64,000 nt of DNA from Bradyrhizobium sp. sBnM-33 (GCF_032917945.1 NZ_CP136624.1:7688001-7752000); one strand, 5' to 3'. Counted from the first letter of the stretch, positions 7,416 through 16,438 are shown. Notes: generated from the sequence alone by a model not told the origin. Translations and numbers: made by a program.

Positions 7416-8197
7416 GCGACTTCGCCAGACAGCAGGCCGAGTTTCAGCGCGGCATCCTCGATGGCGACGATACGGTGCTGGCTGAAATCCTCGACAGCCC
7501 GCGCGAGAAGCGCGAGGTGCTGTTCGGGGTCTATCGGTATGCCTACGGCTCGCGGCTGGTCGAAGCGATGCGCAACGACCATGAGCTGCTGCATCTTTAT
7601 CTCGGCGACGAGATGTTCGACGAGATGGGGCGCGCTTACGTCAAGGCGCGGCCATCAGAGCATCCGAACCTGCGCTGGTTCTCGCAAGACCTGCCGGAGT
7701 TCTTGAAATCGGCCAAGCCTTACTCGGATCATCCCGTGCTGTCCGATCTGGCCGCGCTCGAAAAGGCGCTCAACGACGCCTTTGATGCCGCGGAGGGCAA
7801 GGTCGTCGAGCTGAACGACATGGCGGGCTTTGCCCCCGAAGCGTGGTCCGGCCTCAGATTCCAGCCGCATCCCAGTGCCTCCAGGCTCGACCTCGCGACC
7901 AACGCGGCCGCGATCTGGCTCGCGCTCAAGAACGACGAAACGCCGCCGGACGCGACCGCACTGGAGCAACCGGCGCATCTCTTGATCTGGCGCCAGGACG
8001 TCACGCCGATGTTCCGCGAGCTCTCGGTGGAAGAGGCGATGATGTGGGACGAGGCCGCGAACGGCATTCCGTTCGGCGTGCTCTGCGAGATGCTCGCGAC
8101 CTATGACGACCCCGACAGCGCGGCAGGCCGCGGCGCCGGCTATCTGCACGGCTGGATCACAGCAGGATTTTTGACGGATGTTTCCGTCGGCTCATGA
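7412..8197 (+). CDS. bufC: DUF2063 partner protein of the MNIO maturase
   Basis: The ATG at 7412 overlaps the bufB stop codon, giving 261 residues; a longer in-frame ORF reaching back to 7040 runs inside bufB and is not credible. It opens with MSDFARQQAEFQRGILDGD and continues VLFGVYRYAYGSRLVEAMRNDHELLHLYLGDEMF, the DUF2063 N-terminal domain. A second domain follows (about residues 150-255). By family this protein recruits the precursor peptide to the DUF692 enzyme. Translational coupling fits a fixed BufB:BufC ratio. The last codons overlap the next gene. Confidence 0.9.
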   Translation: MSDFARQQAEFQRGILDGDDTVLAEILDSPREKREVLFGVYRYAYGSRLVEAMRNDHELLHLYLGDEMFDEMGRAYVKARPSEHPNLRWFSQDLPEFLKSAKPYSDHPVLSDLAALEKALNDAFDAAEGKVVELNDMAGFAPEAWSGLRFQPHPSASRLDLATNAAAIWLALKNDETPPDATALEQPAHLLIWRQDVTPMFRELSVEEAMMWDEAANGIPFGVLCEMLATYDDPDSAAGRGAGYLHGWITAGFLTDVSVGS

Positions 8198-9003
8198 AGA
8201 GGAGCGCTCGGCGAATGGGAATAGACACCGATCGCCACTTCATCGAGCGCATGCACTGGGACGAAGTCGCGCGGCGCATCGGTGATGGCGCGGTGGCCGT
8301 ATTGCCGATCGGCGCCGCCGCCAAGCAGCACGGCTTCCACCTCCCCCTCAACACCGACCGTATCCAGGCCGAATGGCTTTCAGCCAGGATGGCGGAAAAG
8401 ATCGACGCGCTGATCTGGCCGACGCTGACCTACGGTCATTACCCGGCTTTCGTCGAATATGCCGGCAGCAGCAGCCTGTCGATTTCGACCTTCGAGGCGC
8501 TGGTGCGCGAGATTGCGGGGCAGATTCTCGCCGGCGGATGTCCAAAGCTGCTGGTGCTCAACACGGGGATCAGCACCCTGGCTCCGGTCGATCGCGCACT
8601 GGCGCGCCTCGACGGCGAGCGCATCAGACATCTGTGGATCCACGAGGGCCCGCGCTATCCGCGGGTGGCCAGGCAATTGGCCGAGCAGAGCCATGGCAGC
8701 CATGCGGATGAGCTGGAAACGTCGTTGATGCTGGCACTGGCGCCGCATCTGGTCGACATGACGCGCGCCGAAGCCAGCCCCGCCCTGAACCATGAGACAC
8801 CGGGTGCATTGACGCCGTCGGATCCGAACTCGCCGAATTACAGCCGCTCCGGCAGCTATGGCGATCCGACACGGGCAACGTCGGCCAAGGGCGAAGCCTT
8901 GCTCGCCGCCATGCTCGACGATCTCCACGAACAGGCCGCCTCGTTCATTGCGCAAGGCCCGGGCGAGGAGCGGCCGGCTGCGGTCCAAACCGTGCTGAGA
9001 TGA
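8194..9003 (+). CDS. Creatininase-family protein with altered metal ligands
   Basis: This 269-residue protein overlaps bufC by ATGA. A second ATG at 8215, 10 nt after AAGAGGAG, is an equally good start. The creatininase fold is recognisable from LPIGAAAKQHGFHLPLNTD (family consensus GSxEQHGPHLPLxTD), LTYGHYPAFVEYAGS and SHADELETSLMLAL (consensus HAGexETS). Two normal metal-binding sites are changed: the Glu of xEQHG is Lys, and the family motif NGHGGN reads NTGIST, without its His. The usual dinuclear metal centre may therefore be incomplete. The family includes creatininase and MftE, a peptidase of the mycofactocin RiPP pathway. Being coupled to bufC, it may act on bufferins, but this is inference. 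Confidence 0.75.
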   Translation: MKRSARRMGIDTDRHFIERMHWDEVARRIGDGAVAVLPIGAAAKQHGFHLPLNTDRIQAEWLSARMAEKIDALIWPTLTYGHYPAFVEYAGSSSLSISTFEALVREIAGQILAGGCPKLLVLNTGISTLAPVDRALARLDGERIRHLWIHEGPRYPRVARQLAEQSHGSHADELETSLMLALAPHLVDMTRAEASPALNHETPGALTPSDPNSPNYSRSGSYGDPTRATSAKGEALLAAMLDDLHEQAASFIAQGPGEERPAAVQTVLR

Positions 9004-9980
9004 CGGTCGCCAGCGCCTTTCGCTGGTCCGTTGCCGCCGCCGTCATCACCGCGATGCTGGCAAGCGCCATTTCGTTCCGCGCCGATGCGCAATCGGAATA
9101 TATGCGCGACCGGATGCCCTACGACGCTTTCGACCGGCTGCCCAGGACTGACCTCGAAGTATCCGGCGGCACCATCCATCTCGCGTTCGCACCAGGCGAC
9201 TTCGTACTCCCGAAGGAAAAACTGCTCGACTGGATCAGGATGTCGGCCCGGGCAGTGACCGCCTATTACGGGCGGTTTCCAGTCAACTCGCTGCGGCTGC
9301 TACTGGTGCCTGTCGATGGCGCTCGCATCCGCGGCGGCACAACGTGGGGCTACCGCGGCGCCGCCATTCGCATTCCGCTCGGCCGCGATTCAAGCGAAGA
9401 TGTGCTGCGCCGCGACTGGGTGATGGTGCACGAGATGGTGCATACCGCCCTGCCCGACATGCCCGACCGCTACGCGTGGCTCTCGGAAGGATTGGCGGTC
9501 TACGTCGAGCCGGTCGCGCGCGTGCAGGCTGGAGACCTGACTGCGCGGGAAATCTGGCAGGCGATGATGCGCGACATGCCGAAGGGGCTGCCGCAGGCCG
9601 GCGACCAGGGCCTCGACAACACCGGCACCTGGGGACAGAAATATTGGGGCGGCGCCATGTTTTGCCTGTTAGCTGATATCGAAATCCGCAAAGCGACAAA
9701 TAATCGCGTTGGCTTGCAGGACGCGATGCGCGGCGTGCTCGCCGCCGGCGGCAACCACGAGCAGGACTGGCCGATCGAGCGCATTCTTGCAACCGCCGAC
9801 AAGGCCGTCGGCGTCGACGTATTGACCCGGCTTCACAACGAGATGGGGCAAAAGCCGGTGACGCCCGATCTCGCGTCGCTGTGGCGCGACCTCGGATTGA
9901 AGCGGGCTGGCGAAGATCTCGAATTCGACGACACCGCGCCGCTTGCAGCGATCCGCAAGGCGATCACCGCACCGCGATAG
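9000..9980 (+). CDS. Exported HExxH metallopeptidase-like protein
   Basis: The ATG at 9000 overlaps the previous stop by ATGA. The 326 residues begin with a signal peptide (hydrophobic to about residue 30, SFRADAQ). A zincin signature is present: VMVHEMVHTALPDMPDRYAWLSEGLAVYVEP, in which HEMVH (about 143-147) gives two His ligands and the catalytic Glu, and the Glu of LSEGLAVY (about 162) is the third ligand, as in gluzincins. No further domain is recognised. It is the last gene of the tail of the bufferin locus and could process peptides in the periplasm (inference). No other known family was recognised. Confidence 0.72.
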   Translation: MTVASAFRWSVAAAVITAMLASAISFRADAQSEYMRDRMPYDAFDRLPRTDLEVSGGTIHLAFAPGDFVLPKEKLLDWIRMSARAVTAYYGRFPVNSLRLLLVPVDGARIRGGTTWGYRGAAIRIPLGRDSSEDVLRRDWVMVHEMVHTALPDMPDRYAWLSEGLAVYVEPVARVQAGDLTAREIWQAMMRDMPKGLPQAGDQGLDNTGTWGQKYWGGAMFCLLADIEIRKATNNRVGLQDAMRGVLAAGGNHEQDWPIERILATADKAVGVDVLTRLHNEMGQKPVTPDLASLWRDLGLKRAGEDLEFDDTAPLAAIRKAITAPR

Positions 9981-10042
9981 GACAACTGAAGCGCCAAGAC
10001 TTTAGGTCAAAGCAACGTGCTTACACCATCACCGTCATCTCA

Positions 10043-10068
10043 GGAATAAGCGCACTTGCGCTTATTCC
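10043..10068. terminator. Hairpin between the peptidase and MFS genes
   Basis: GGAATAAGCGCA and TGCGCTTATTCC form a perfect 12-bp palindrome with a 2-nt centre (10043-10068), about 60 bp after the peptidase stop. It has no T tract but is well placed to end the locus in either direction. The rest of the gap 9981-10233 shows nothing else. Confidence 0.45.
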
Positions 10069-10233
10069 CAAGGGGCGAGCGACGCGAGCCTCGAAAGGAT
10101 GAGCGGCCCCGCTGGTGGCCGTCGCCCTTGAACCGATAGCTGGCGCCCACGCGCGCGAGATCCTAAAGCGACGCGGTTGCTGCGCAGCCGCGAAATGACG
10201 CGATGGGCACAGATTCTGACATTCCGGGCGCTC

Positions 10234-11634
10234 CTACTTTTTTGACGCGGCCGCCGGTGCGGGCAGCAAGACGAGCGCCGCGACCAGTCCCGCCGCTGAT
10301 GCCATTGCCGCTGCCGAGAACAGCCAGACGTAGCTGATCGCCGATTCCTGATTATGAAGCACCGCGCCGAGAACTGCGATGCCGACCGCGAAGCCGGCCT
10401 GGCGCATGACGACTGTCACGGCAGATGCCAGGCCAGCAAGATCCGGTGGCACAAGCGACACGGCCGCGCCGGACAGTTGCGGGTGAGCCAAAGCGACGCC
10501 GACCCCAATCGCGGCAATCCCGCAGAACGTGGGAATTAGCGGCGGCGCTGAACCATCCGAGATCAGCGCGATCGCAACGGTGGCATCGCCGGCTGCCAAA
10601 ATCGCGAGTGCCAAGGCGAAGTGAAGCCGCCATCCCAGACGATCGGCAAGCCGGCCGCCCAATGGCGGCAGGAACAGCATCGGCAGCGTGGCCGTCAGCA
10701 GCGCGATGCCGGCCACTTCCGAGGACCAGTCGAAAGCAGCAGCAAAGAAGAGTGGCAAGTAGACGAGGATCGCCCAGTAGCCGATCGACACGGCGCACAG
10801 GAGGATCGCAATTCCGATCATGGCCCGCTGAACGAATATGCCGGGATCGAGGATCGGGACGTCGCGGCTTCTCTGCTGTATGCCGAATGCAGCCAGAAAC
10901 ACTGCACTTAACGCGAGACCCGCCACCATATGTGACGTCGACGTGCGGCCATGCAACAGTGCCTCGACAAGCGCAGTAAGCGCGGCGGTAAACAATACGA
11001 CGCCCAGGAGGTCGAGCGGCCGGGGCACCGCCTCGCGCGCTTCCGCGACCAGCCGCGGTACGCCCCACGCGACCAAAGCGCAGGTTGGCAAGTTGATGAG
11101 GAAAATCCAGCGCCAGCCGATCCACGATGAGACAAGTCCGCCCATTGTCGGACCAAATGCCATGGCGACGCCGGACATGACCCCAAGTAAGGCGAACGCG
11201 CCTGTACGCGCCCTTGCTTGCACATAGACACTGGCGATCAGCGCGAAGCCCCCAGTCACGATGAATGCAGCCCCGATCCCCTGCAGTGCCCGAGCGACCA
11301 ATAGCGTCGGTCCGTCCCATGCCATCCCGCACGCCAAAGACGCGAGCGCAAAGATGCCGTTGCCAACGAGCATCGCGCGCCGTCGCCCATACCGATCCGC
11401 CAATGCCCCCGCAAACAACAAGCAGGCCGTGAAGGCCAAACTGTAGGCATCCATGACCCAGGCATATCCAGCAACGTCGAACCCGAGTTCACGCGCGACC
11501 GTCGGCAACGCGATGACCACCGCCGTCACGTCAAAGTTGGTGAGGAAAGCCGCCATACCCAAGAGCAGGGCCGGCATCATCGATTGTGCAGGCCGACCGG
11601 AGCCGCTGTCGGACGTACTTGTTGGCTGTGTCAT
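10234..11634 (-). CDS. MFS drug exporter of the DHA2 (EmrB/QacA) type
   Basis: This 466-residue protein has about fourteen hydrophobic helices and the MFS motif LADRYGRRRAMLVGNGIF after helix 2. The early FDVTAVVIALPTVARELG resembles motif D1 of the 14-helix drug exporters. It begins at ATG 11634. The divergent LysR gene starts 105 bp away, and a regulator/exporter pair of this kind is usually inducible by the exported compound. The substrate cannot be told. Codon use is a little less GC-extreme than in the dcw genes, so acquisition is possible but not shown. Confidence 0.85.
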   Translation of the reverse strand: MTQPTSTSDSGSGRPAQSMMPALLLGMAAFLTNFDVTAVVIALPTVARELGFDVAGYAWVMDAYSLAFTACLLFAGALADRYGRRRAMLVGNGIFALASLACGMAWDGPTLLVARALQGIGAAFIVTGGFALIASVYVQARARTGAFALLGVMSGVAMAFGPTMGGLVSSWIGWRWIFLINLPTCALVAWGVPRLVAEAREAVPRPLDLLGVVLFTAALTALVEALLHGRTSTSHMVAGLALSAVFLAAFGIQQRSRDVPILDPGIFVQRAMIGIAILLCAVSIGYWAILVYLPLFFAAAFDWSSEVAGIALLTATLPMLFLPPLGGRLADRLGWRLHFALALAILAAGDATVAIALISDGSAPPLIPTFCGIAAIGVGVALAHPQLSGAAVSLVPPDLAGLASAVTVVMRQAGFAVGIAVLGAVLHNQESAISYVWLFSAAAMASAAGLVAALVLLPAPAAASKK

Positions 11635-11713
11635 CGTGCGAGTTCTGACCTGCGTGACGGCTACTCGTGTCTTGGATTGCCGCTTTTTGCCAACGCCAAT
11701 TGTTCACATCGCC

Positions 11714-11728
11714 ATGAATATCGTTCAT
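11714..11728. promoter_or_regulatory. Palindromic operator-like site upstream of the LysR gene
   Basis: ATGAATATCGTTCAT is a perfect ATGAA-N5-TTCAT inverted repeat, 10 bp ahead of the LysR start and about 80 bp from the MFS start. Its size and symmetry fit a LysR-type recognition site, suggesting autoregulation and control of the divergent exporter. Confidence 0.5.
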
Positions 11729-11738
11729 AGTTGCTGGC

Positions 11739-12662
11739 ATGCGCGCTCTTCCCCCTTTTGATGGCCTGATTGCATTCGACGCGGCGCTGCGCCATCGCAG
11801 CATGACGCTCGCGGCCGGTGAGCTGGGGCTCACACAGAGCGCGATCAGCCATCGACTGAAGAAACTTGAGGGCTTTGTGGGCGCGCGGTTGCTTGATCGT
11901 ACAGGGGGCGGTCTGTTGCCCACCGCTGCTGGCGTTACCTTGGCCGAGGGACTCGGGCGGATGCTTGACGAGATGGCAGAGCTACGCGCCCGCTCGCGTG
12001 CGTCAGTGCGGCCGGTGACACTCAAGATCGGACTCGGCTCCGCCCTTGCGAACTACTGGCTGGTGCGGCGTCTGACGGCGTTTGCGTCCGCATATCCCGA
12101 TATTGCGATCGAACTCTGCATCATCGAAAGCGATGTTCAAGCGCGCGCTCTCGATCTCGACGTGCAGATCCGATGGCTTCCCAAAGTTGGCGCGCGCGCC
12201 ACGTCGACCCAGCGCCTGCTGTTCGACGAGATGGTTTTCCCGGTTGCGATCCCGTCTCTGCTGCCGCGTGGGCGGCAATTGCGGGAGCCGCACGTGCTCG
12301 GCACTTTACCAGTACTGCACAAGGGCCTCGCTGGCCGGAACGACGGCGCGGAATGGTCGTGGCCGGTGTGGTTCGAACGGCTGGGCGTCACGGCTCCCGT
12401 TCAGGCCGGGCTTCGCTTCGATAATCTCGGTACGGCAATCGCTGCCGCCTTGCAGGGCAGCGGCGTCGTTCTAGCCAGGTCTTTGCTTGTTCATGATGCA
12501 CTCGCGGAAAAGCGGCTTTGCCGCGTTGTGTCGTCAAACTGGGATATGACGTCCAGCAAGGCGCACATCGTCCGCTGGCCTGCCGCCCTGGCGAATGACA
12601 GGCGTGTCGCACTGTTTGTCGACTGGGTTGTCAAGGAAGCGGAAAGAACATCCTTTCGATGA
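11739..12662 (+). CDS. LysR-family transcriptional regulator
   Basis: This is a 307-residue protein with the LysR winged helix at residues 4-64 (FDGLIAFDAALRHRSMTLAAGELGLTQSAISHRLKKLEGFVGARLLDR, split here by function: helix-turn-helix around AAGELGLTQSAISH), followed by a periplasmic-binding-protein-like effector domain. The layout resembles the GcvA subgroup. No clear Shine-Dalgarno is seen before the ATG. It is divergent from an MFS exporter and probably regulates it. Confidence 0.85.
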   Translation: MRALPPFDGLIAFDAALRHRSMTLAAGELGLTQSAISHRLKKLEGFVGARLLDRTGGGLLPTAAGVTLAEGLGRMLDEMAELRARSRASVRPVTLKIGLGSALANYWLVRRLTAFASAYPDIAIELCIIESDVQARALDLDVQIRWLPKVGARATSTQRLLFDEMVFPVAIPSLLPRGRQLREPHVLGTLPVLHKGLAGRNDGAEWSWPVWFERLGVTAPVQAGLRFDNLGTAIAAALQGSGVVLARSLLVHDALAEKRLCRVVSSNWDMTSSKAHIVRWPAALANDRRVALFVDWVVKEAERTSFR

Positions 12663-12708
12663 AGGTGCGTCGCCGCTGACGTCCGCTCCGCGTTAATAAG
12701 GCCACACC

Positions 12709-14127
12709 CTAGTTTGCCGGCACGATCTTGCCGGGATTGAAGATGTTCTGTGGATCGAGCGCCTGCTTCAGCGCGCGCATGGCGTCGATCGCCTCGGGGC
12801 CGAGCTCGGCCTTGAGGTATTTCTGCTTGCCCTGCCCGATGCCGTGCTCGCCGGTGCAGGTGCCGCCCATCGACTGCGCGCGTTCGACCAGGCGATGCAT
12901 GAACTCCTCGCCGCGCGCCATTTCCTCGGTGTTGTCGACGTCGCAAACCAGCGAGCAGTGGAAGTTGCCGTCGCCGACATGGCCGACGATTGGCGACAGC
13001 AGGTTGAGCCGTTTCAGGTCCTCCTCGGTCTCGGTGACGCAATCGGCCAGCCTTGAGATCGGCACGCAGACGTCGGTCGCCACCACGCCCGCGCCGGGCC
13101 GCAGCGCCTTGACCGACCAATAAGCGTCATGCCGCGCCTGCCAGAGTTTTGTGCGGTCCTCCGGCTTGGTGGTCCAGGTGAAATCGCCGCCGCCGCATTC
13201 CTTGGCAATCTCGCTGAAATTTCGCGATTGCTCGGCCACCTCGACTTCGCTGCCGTGGAATTCCAGCAGCAGCAACGGCGTCTCCGGCAGGGTCAGCTTG
13301 GAATAGGCGTTGCAGGCGCGCACCTGTTCGGCGTTGAGCAATTCGATCCGCGCCAGGGGGATGCCGGTCTGGATGGCCAGGATCGTAGCCTGGCAGGCGC
13401 CGCGCACGGTCTCGAACGAGCAGGCCGCGGCCGCGATCGTCTCGGGGATACCGCGCAGCTTGATGGTGAGCTCGGAGATGATGCCGAGGGTGCCCTCGGC
13501 GCCGACGAACAGATGCGTGAGATCGTAGCCGGCCGCGGATTTTTTTGCCCGCGTCCCGGTCGTGATGATCTCGCCGTCGCCGCGCACCACTTTCAGCGCC
13601 AGCACATTTTCACGCATGGTGCCGTAACGCACCGCATTGGTGCCGGAGGCGCGCGTCGCGGTCATGCCGCCGAGCGAGGCGTCGGCGCCGGGATCGATCG
13701 GAAAAAACAATCCCTGGTCGCGCAGATGCTCGTTCAGCGCCTTGCGGGTGACGCCGGGCTGGATCACGCAATCCAGATCCTCGGCATGAACTTCGAGAAT
13801 CCGGTTCATGTCGCGCAGATCAATGCAGACGCCGCCGGCCGGCGCGTTGACCTGGCCTTCCAGCGAGGTGCCAGTTCCAAAGGCGATCACGGGCACGCGG
13901 TGCTTAGCGCAGATCCTCACCACGTCCTGGATGTCGGCGGTTTCCTGCGCCATCACCACCGCGTCCGGCGGCTGGGTCGGCAGCCAAGTGGTGGTATGGG
14001 CGTGCTGCTCGCGCACCGCCTGCGAGGTGATCAGCCGGTTGCCGAACCGCGCCGCCAGCGCCTCGACCGCGCTTGCCAGCGCCTGCGGCTCCGGCCGCTT
14101 CACATCGTTCGATATCGTCATCGTCAC
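12709..14127 (-). CDS. FAD-binding oxidase, D-lactate/glycolate dehydrogenase (GlcD-like) family
   Basis: This is a 472-residue flavoprotein of the VAO/PCMH fold. The FAD-binding loop is VIAFGTGTSLEGQVNAPAGG (about 80-100), followed by RYGTMRENVLALKVVRGDGE. The C-terminal half carries GHVGDGNFHCSL and GEHGIGQGKQKYL, and the ending DPQNIFNPGKIVP is typical of D-lactate dehydrogenases (cytochrome) and of GlcD. The start is GTG at 14127, 7 nt after GGGAGGAATT; an ATG two codons on (14121) is too far from that site. It likely oxidises a D-2-hydroxy acid. No glcE or glcF is adjacent, so a single-subunit enzyme is more likely. Confidence 0.85.
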   Translation of the reverse strand: MTMTISNDVKRPEPQALASAVEALAARFGNRLITSQAVREQHAHTTTWLPTQPPDAVVMAQETADIQDVVRICAKHRVPVIAFGTGTSLEGQVNAPAGGVCIDLRDMNRILEVHAEDLDCVIQPGVTRKALNEHLRDQGLFFPIDPGADASLGGMTATRASGTNAVRYGTMRENVLALKVVRGDGEIITTGTRAKKSAAGYDLTHLFVGAEGTLGIISELTIKLRGIPETIAAAACSFETVRGACQATILAIQTGIPLARIELLNAEQVRACNAYSKLTLPETPLLLLEFHGSEVEVAEQSRNFSEIAKECGGGDFTWTTKPEDRTKLWQARHDAYWSVKALRPGAGVVATDVCVPISRLADCVTETEEDLKRLNLLSPIVGHVGDGNFHCSLVCDVDNTEEMARGEEFMHRLVERAQSMGGTCTGEHGIGQGKQKYLKAELGPEAIDAMRALKQALDPQNIFNPGKIVPAN

Positions 14128-14205
14128 GCTAATTCCTCCCGGCTTTCAGAGGACCGTGGCAAAGGATATATGGGGGGTCAAGAGACCGAAAAAACAAAGA
14201 GATGG

Positions 14206-14733
14206 ATGATGACGACCGGTGCTGCCGACAAGGATGATTTGACGGATATGCCGCTGCCTTCAGTCCCGTTCCGTTCCTCTGTCATGCAGATCGAACCGCA
14301 ATGGATCGACTACAACGGCCACCTCAACATGGCCTACTACAACGTGATGATGGATCGCGCGATCGATCAGTTGTGGCTGCAGCTCGGGATCGGGCCCACC
14401 TACATGAAGGAGCGCCACGGCTCCACCTTCACCGCCGAAGCCCATGTTCGTTATTTGCGCGAGATCCACCTCGGCGATCCCGTCCAGATTTCCGTATATC
14501 TGTTAGCCGCGGACGAAAAACGCCTGCATACGTTCGAGGAACTGCGGCACGCGACCGAAGGCTGGCTTTCGGCCACCTCGGAAAACATAACCCTTCATAT
14601 GGATATGAAGGAGCGGAAAGTGGCCCCGTTCCCGCCGGACATCCGCGCCCGCATCCAGGCGGTGGTCGACGCACACGCCGCAGTCCCCCGCCCCGTGGGT
14701 ATCGGTCGCAAGGTCGCCATGCCTTCGAAATAG
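14206..14733 (+). CDS. Acyl-CoA thioesterase, hotdog fold (4HBT family)
   Basis: This is a 175-residue protein. The hotdog core contains PQWIDYNGHLNMAYYNVMMDRA (in which D-Y-N-G-H-L-N-M is the 4-hydroxybenzoyl-CoA thioesterase motif), FTAEAHVRYLREIHLGDPVQISV and a closing strand region near HTFEELRHA. An earlier in-frame ATG at 14170, behind AAAGGA, would add 12 residues and is possible. A much longer in-frame ORF back to 13129 lies antisense to the oxidase gene and is rejected. It is divergent from the FAD oxidase with less than 80 bp between them. The acyl-CoA substrate is unknown. Confidence 0.8.
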   Translation: MMTTGAADKDDLTDMPLPSVPFRSSVMQIEPQWIDYNGHLNMAYYNVMMDRAIDQLWLQLGIGPTYMKERHGSTFTAEAHVRYLREIHLGDPVQISVYLLAADEKRLHTFEELRHATEGWLSATSENITLHMDMKERKVAPFPPDIRARIQAVVDAHAAVPRPVGIGRKVAMPSK

Positions 14734-14741
14734 CGCCGCGT

Positions 14742-16277
14742 TCAGGCCGGCAGCCCCGCCTCTTGCAGCGCGCCAACCACCAGATCGCACTGACTTGGCG
14801 GCAGCGGCGGCATGCCGCCCTGCACTTCTGACACCGTGAGATCAGGATAATGCTGCCGCAATGCGCTGAGGCTGCGTCGGGCCTGCGGCCCTTGTCCGGC
14901 GAGCACATAGGCTGGGCACATGGTTCGGTGCACCCAGCTTGCCGAGGGATGTTCGATTAGCGCGCGCTCCTGCCAATTCGCTGCCTCGGCATAGTGACCG
15001 GCATTGAAATGCGCGCAGCCGATTCCGACCATGCTGTTGAACGCCAGCGGATCGTGGGGCGCGAGGTCGAGCGCGATCTTGAATCGTTCGATTGCCGATT
15101 GCGGATCGCCCTTGTAGACGTCGAGCCATCCTGAGCGGCTCCACGCCCAGGCCGAGCCGCCGTCGATGGCGAGTGCCTTGCGAATGACGAGATCCGCAGT
15201 ATCGAACTCCTTGAGCAGCGTTAGCGCGTTGCCGAGTACGGCGAGCACGGGGGCGCCGCCGCATAGCGCTCTCGCTTTGTGCGCCAGTTCGAGGCTTCGG
15301 GCGCGCTCTTCCAGTGGCGCATGCGTGAAGTGATAAACCACGCGCTGGACATGGGCCCAGGCCGCCAGCGCGATGGCGAGCGGATGGTTCGGATCCTGAT
15401 CCATCGCACGCTCGAGCAGTTCCAGCGCGCGGGCATTGCCATCGGCATCGAGAGAAAGCACACCGGGCATCGCGCGCAGCGCAAAATCGTGCGCGCTGAG
15501 GCAGATCGCCGGCTTTCGCAGCGCGCGATCGATCTCCGCCATGCGCAGACATGGCTGCAGCGCCGCAGCAATCCTCACCGCAAGATGTTCTCCGATCGCG
15601 GTTTCGTCGCGCAGGATACCTTCAGCGCGATGCGCCCAGAGCTGGCCGCCGGTTTCGGTGTCGGTCAGCCGGAAGGTCAGGCGTGCCTCCGCACCCGATC
15701 CCCGAATTGCCCCGGTTAGAAGATAGCGCGCCGACCCTGATCGCGTCGCGACCGCGATCCCTGCCCGGGTCAATGCGGTGACGAGATCGTCGGCGATGTC
15801 AGCCGCGACAGAAAGATTTTCAGTCGCCGCCTCGATCGGGCCCAACGCAACCGCCGGCCGGTCCCGCGCCGGCAAGAACAGCGGAGGCGTCGCACCGAGC
15901 GCGCCTGAGAGCACCTCCTGCCGCTTCAGCGTCTGGGACGGCGTCTCACCATAGCGGCGGCGGTAGGCGATCGAGAACCGCCCGAAATGGGGAAAGCCGC
16001 AGCGCAGCGCCACGTCCATGATCTTGACATCAGCGGCACCCTGCAACAGTTCGCGGCGGGCGCATTCGAGCCCGATCTCGCGGAGCACGGCACGCGGGGT
16101 CTTGCCGACAAAGCTGACGAACTGCCGCTGCAGGGTTCTGCTGGATACGCCGGCGGTGGCGGCAAGCTCTGTCAGCCGCCAATTGTGGCCGACATTGGCA
16201 CGCATCGCGTCCATCGCGCGCCTGACGCCGCGCGGCAACGGCGATGTCGCCGACGAAACGTCCTGGCCGGCAATCAT
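14742..16277 (-). CDS. AraC-type regulator fused to a TPR sensor region
   Basis: ATG at 16277 follows GGAG with a 6-nt spacer and gives 511 residues; a TTG two codons earlier is less likely. The AraC DNA-binding domain is at the N-terminus (about residues 12-118), with NWRLTELAATAGVSSRTLQRQFVSF-type helices (motif LAATAGVSSRTLQRQF) and ALRCGFPHFGRFSIAYRRRYGETPS. After it comes a region like the TolB/adenylate-cyclase-associated domain (about 160-270; LTFRLTDTETGGQLW), then TPR repeats (about 290-480). This is the reverse of the usual AraC order, in which the HTH is C-terminal. It is divergent from the methyltransferase gene 161 bp away and probably controls it. Confidence 0.82.
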   Translation of the reverse strand: MIAGQDVSSATSPLPRGVRRAMDAMRANVGHNWRLTELAATAGVSSRTLQRQFVSFVGKTPRAVLREIGLECARRELLQGAADVKIMDVALRCGFPHFGRFSIAYRRRYGETPSQTLKRQEVLSGALGATPPLFLPARDRPAVALGPIEAATENLSVAADIADDLVTALTRAGIAVATRSGSARYLLTGAIRGSGAEARLTFRLTDTETGGQLWAHRAEGILRDETAIGEHLAVRIAAALQPCLRMAEIDRALRKPAICLSAHDFALRAMPGVLSLDADGNARALELLERAMDQDPNHPLAIALAAWAHVQRVVYHFTHAPLEERARSLELAHKARALCGGAPVLAVLGNALTLLKEFDTADLVIRKALAIDGGSAWAWSRSGWLDVYKGDPQSAIERFKIALDLAPHDPLAFNSMVGIGCAHFNAGHYAEAANWQERALIEHPSASWVHRTMCPAYVLAGQGPQARRSLSALRQHYPDLTVSEVQGGMPPLPPSQCDLVVGALQEAGLPA

Positions 16278-16438
16278 GCGCAACTCCGAATGCCCCTAGC
16301 TATGAGTCTAGCGGCCGGCGGAAAGGTTCACGATCCGGATAGCCGTGTCGCGAACTGGATAGGCATCCGGCGGGCCCGGGGACTAAGCCGGCAGCACGCT
16401 GAAGTCGGCAAATTCACCGGCTCAAACGGAGAAATGAC

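Noticed and set aside
13129..14205. In-frame N-terminal extension of the thioesterase
   Set aside because: These codons lie antisense to the FAD oxidase and show no hotdog sequence. The domain starts only after 14206.
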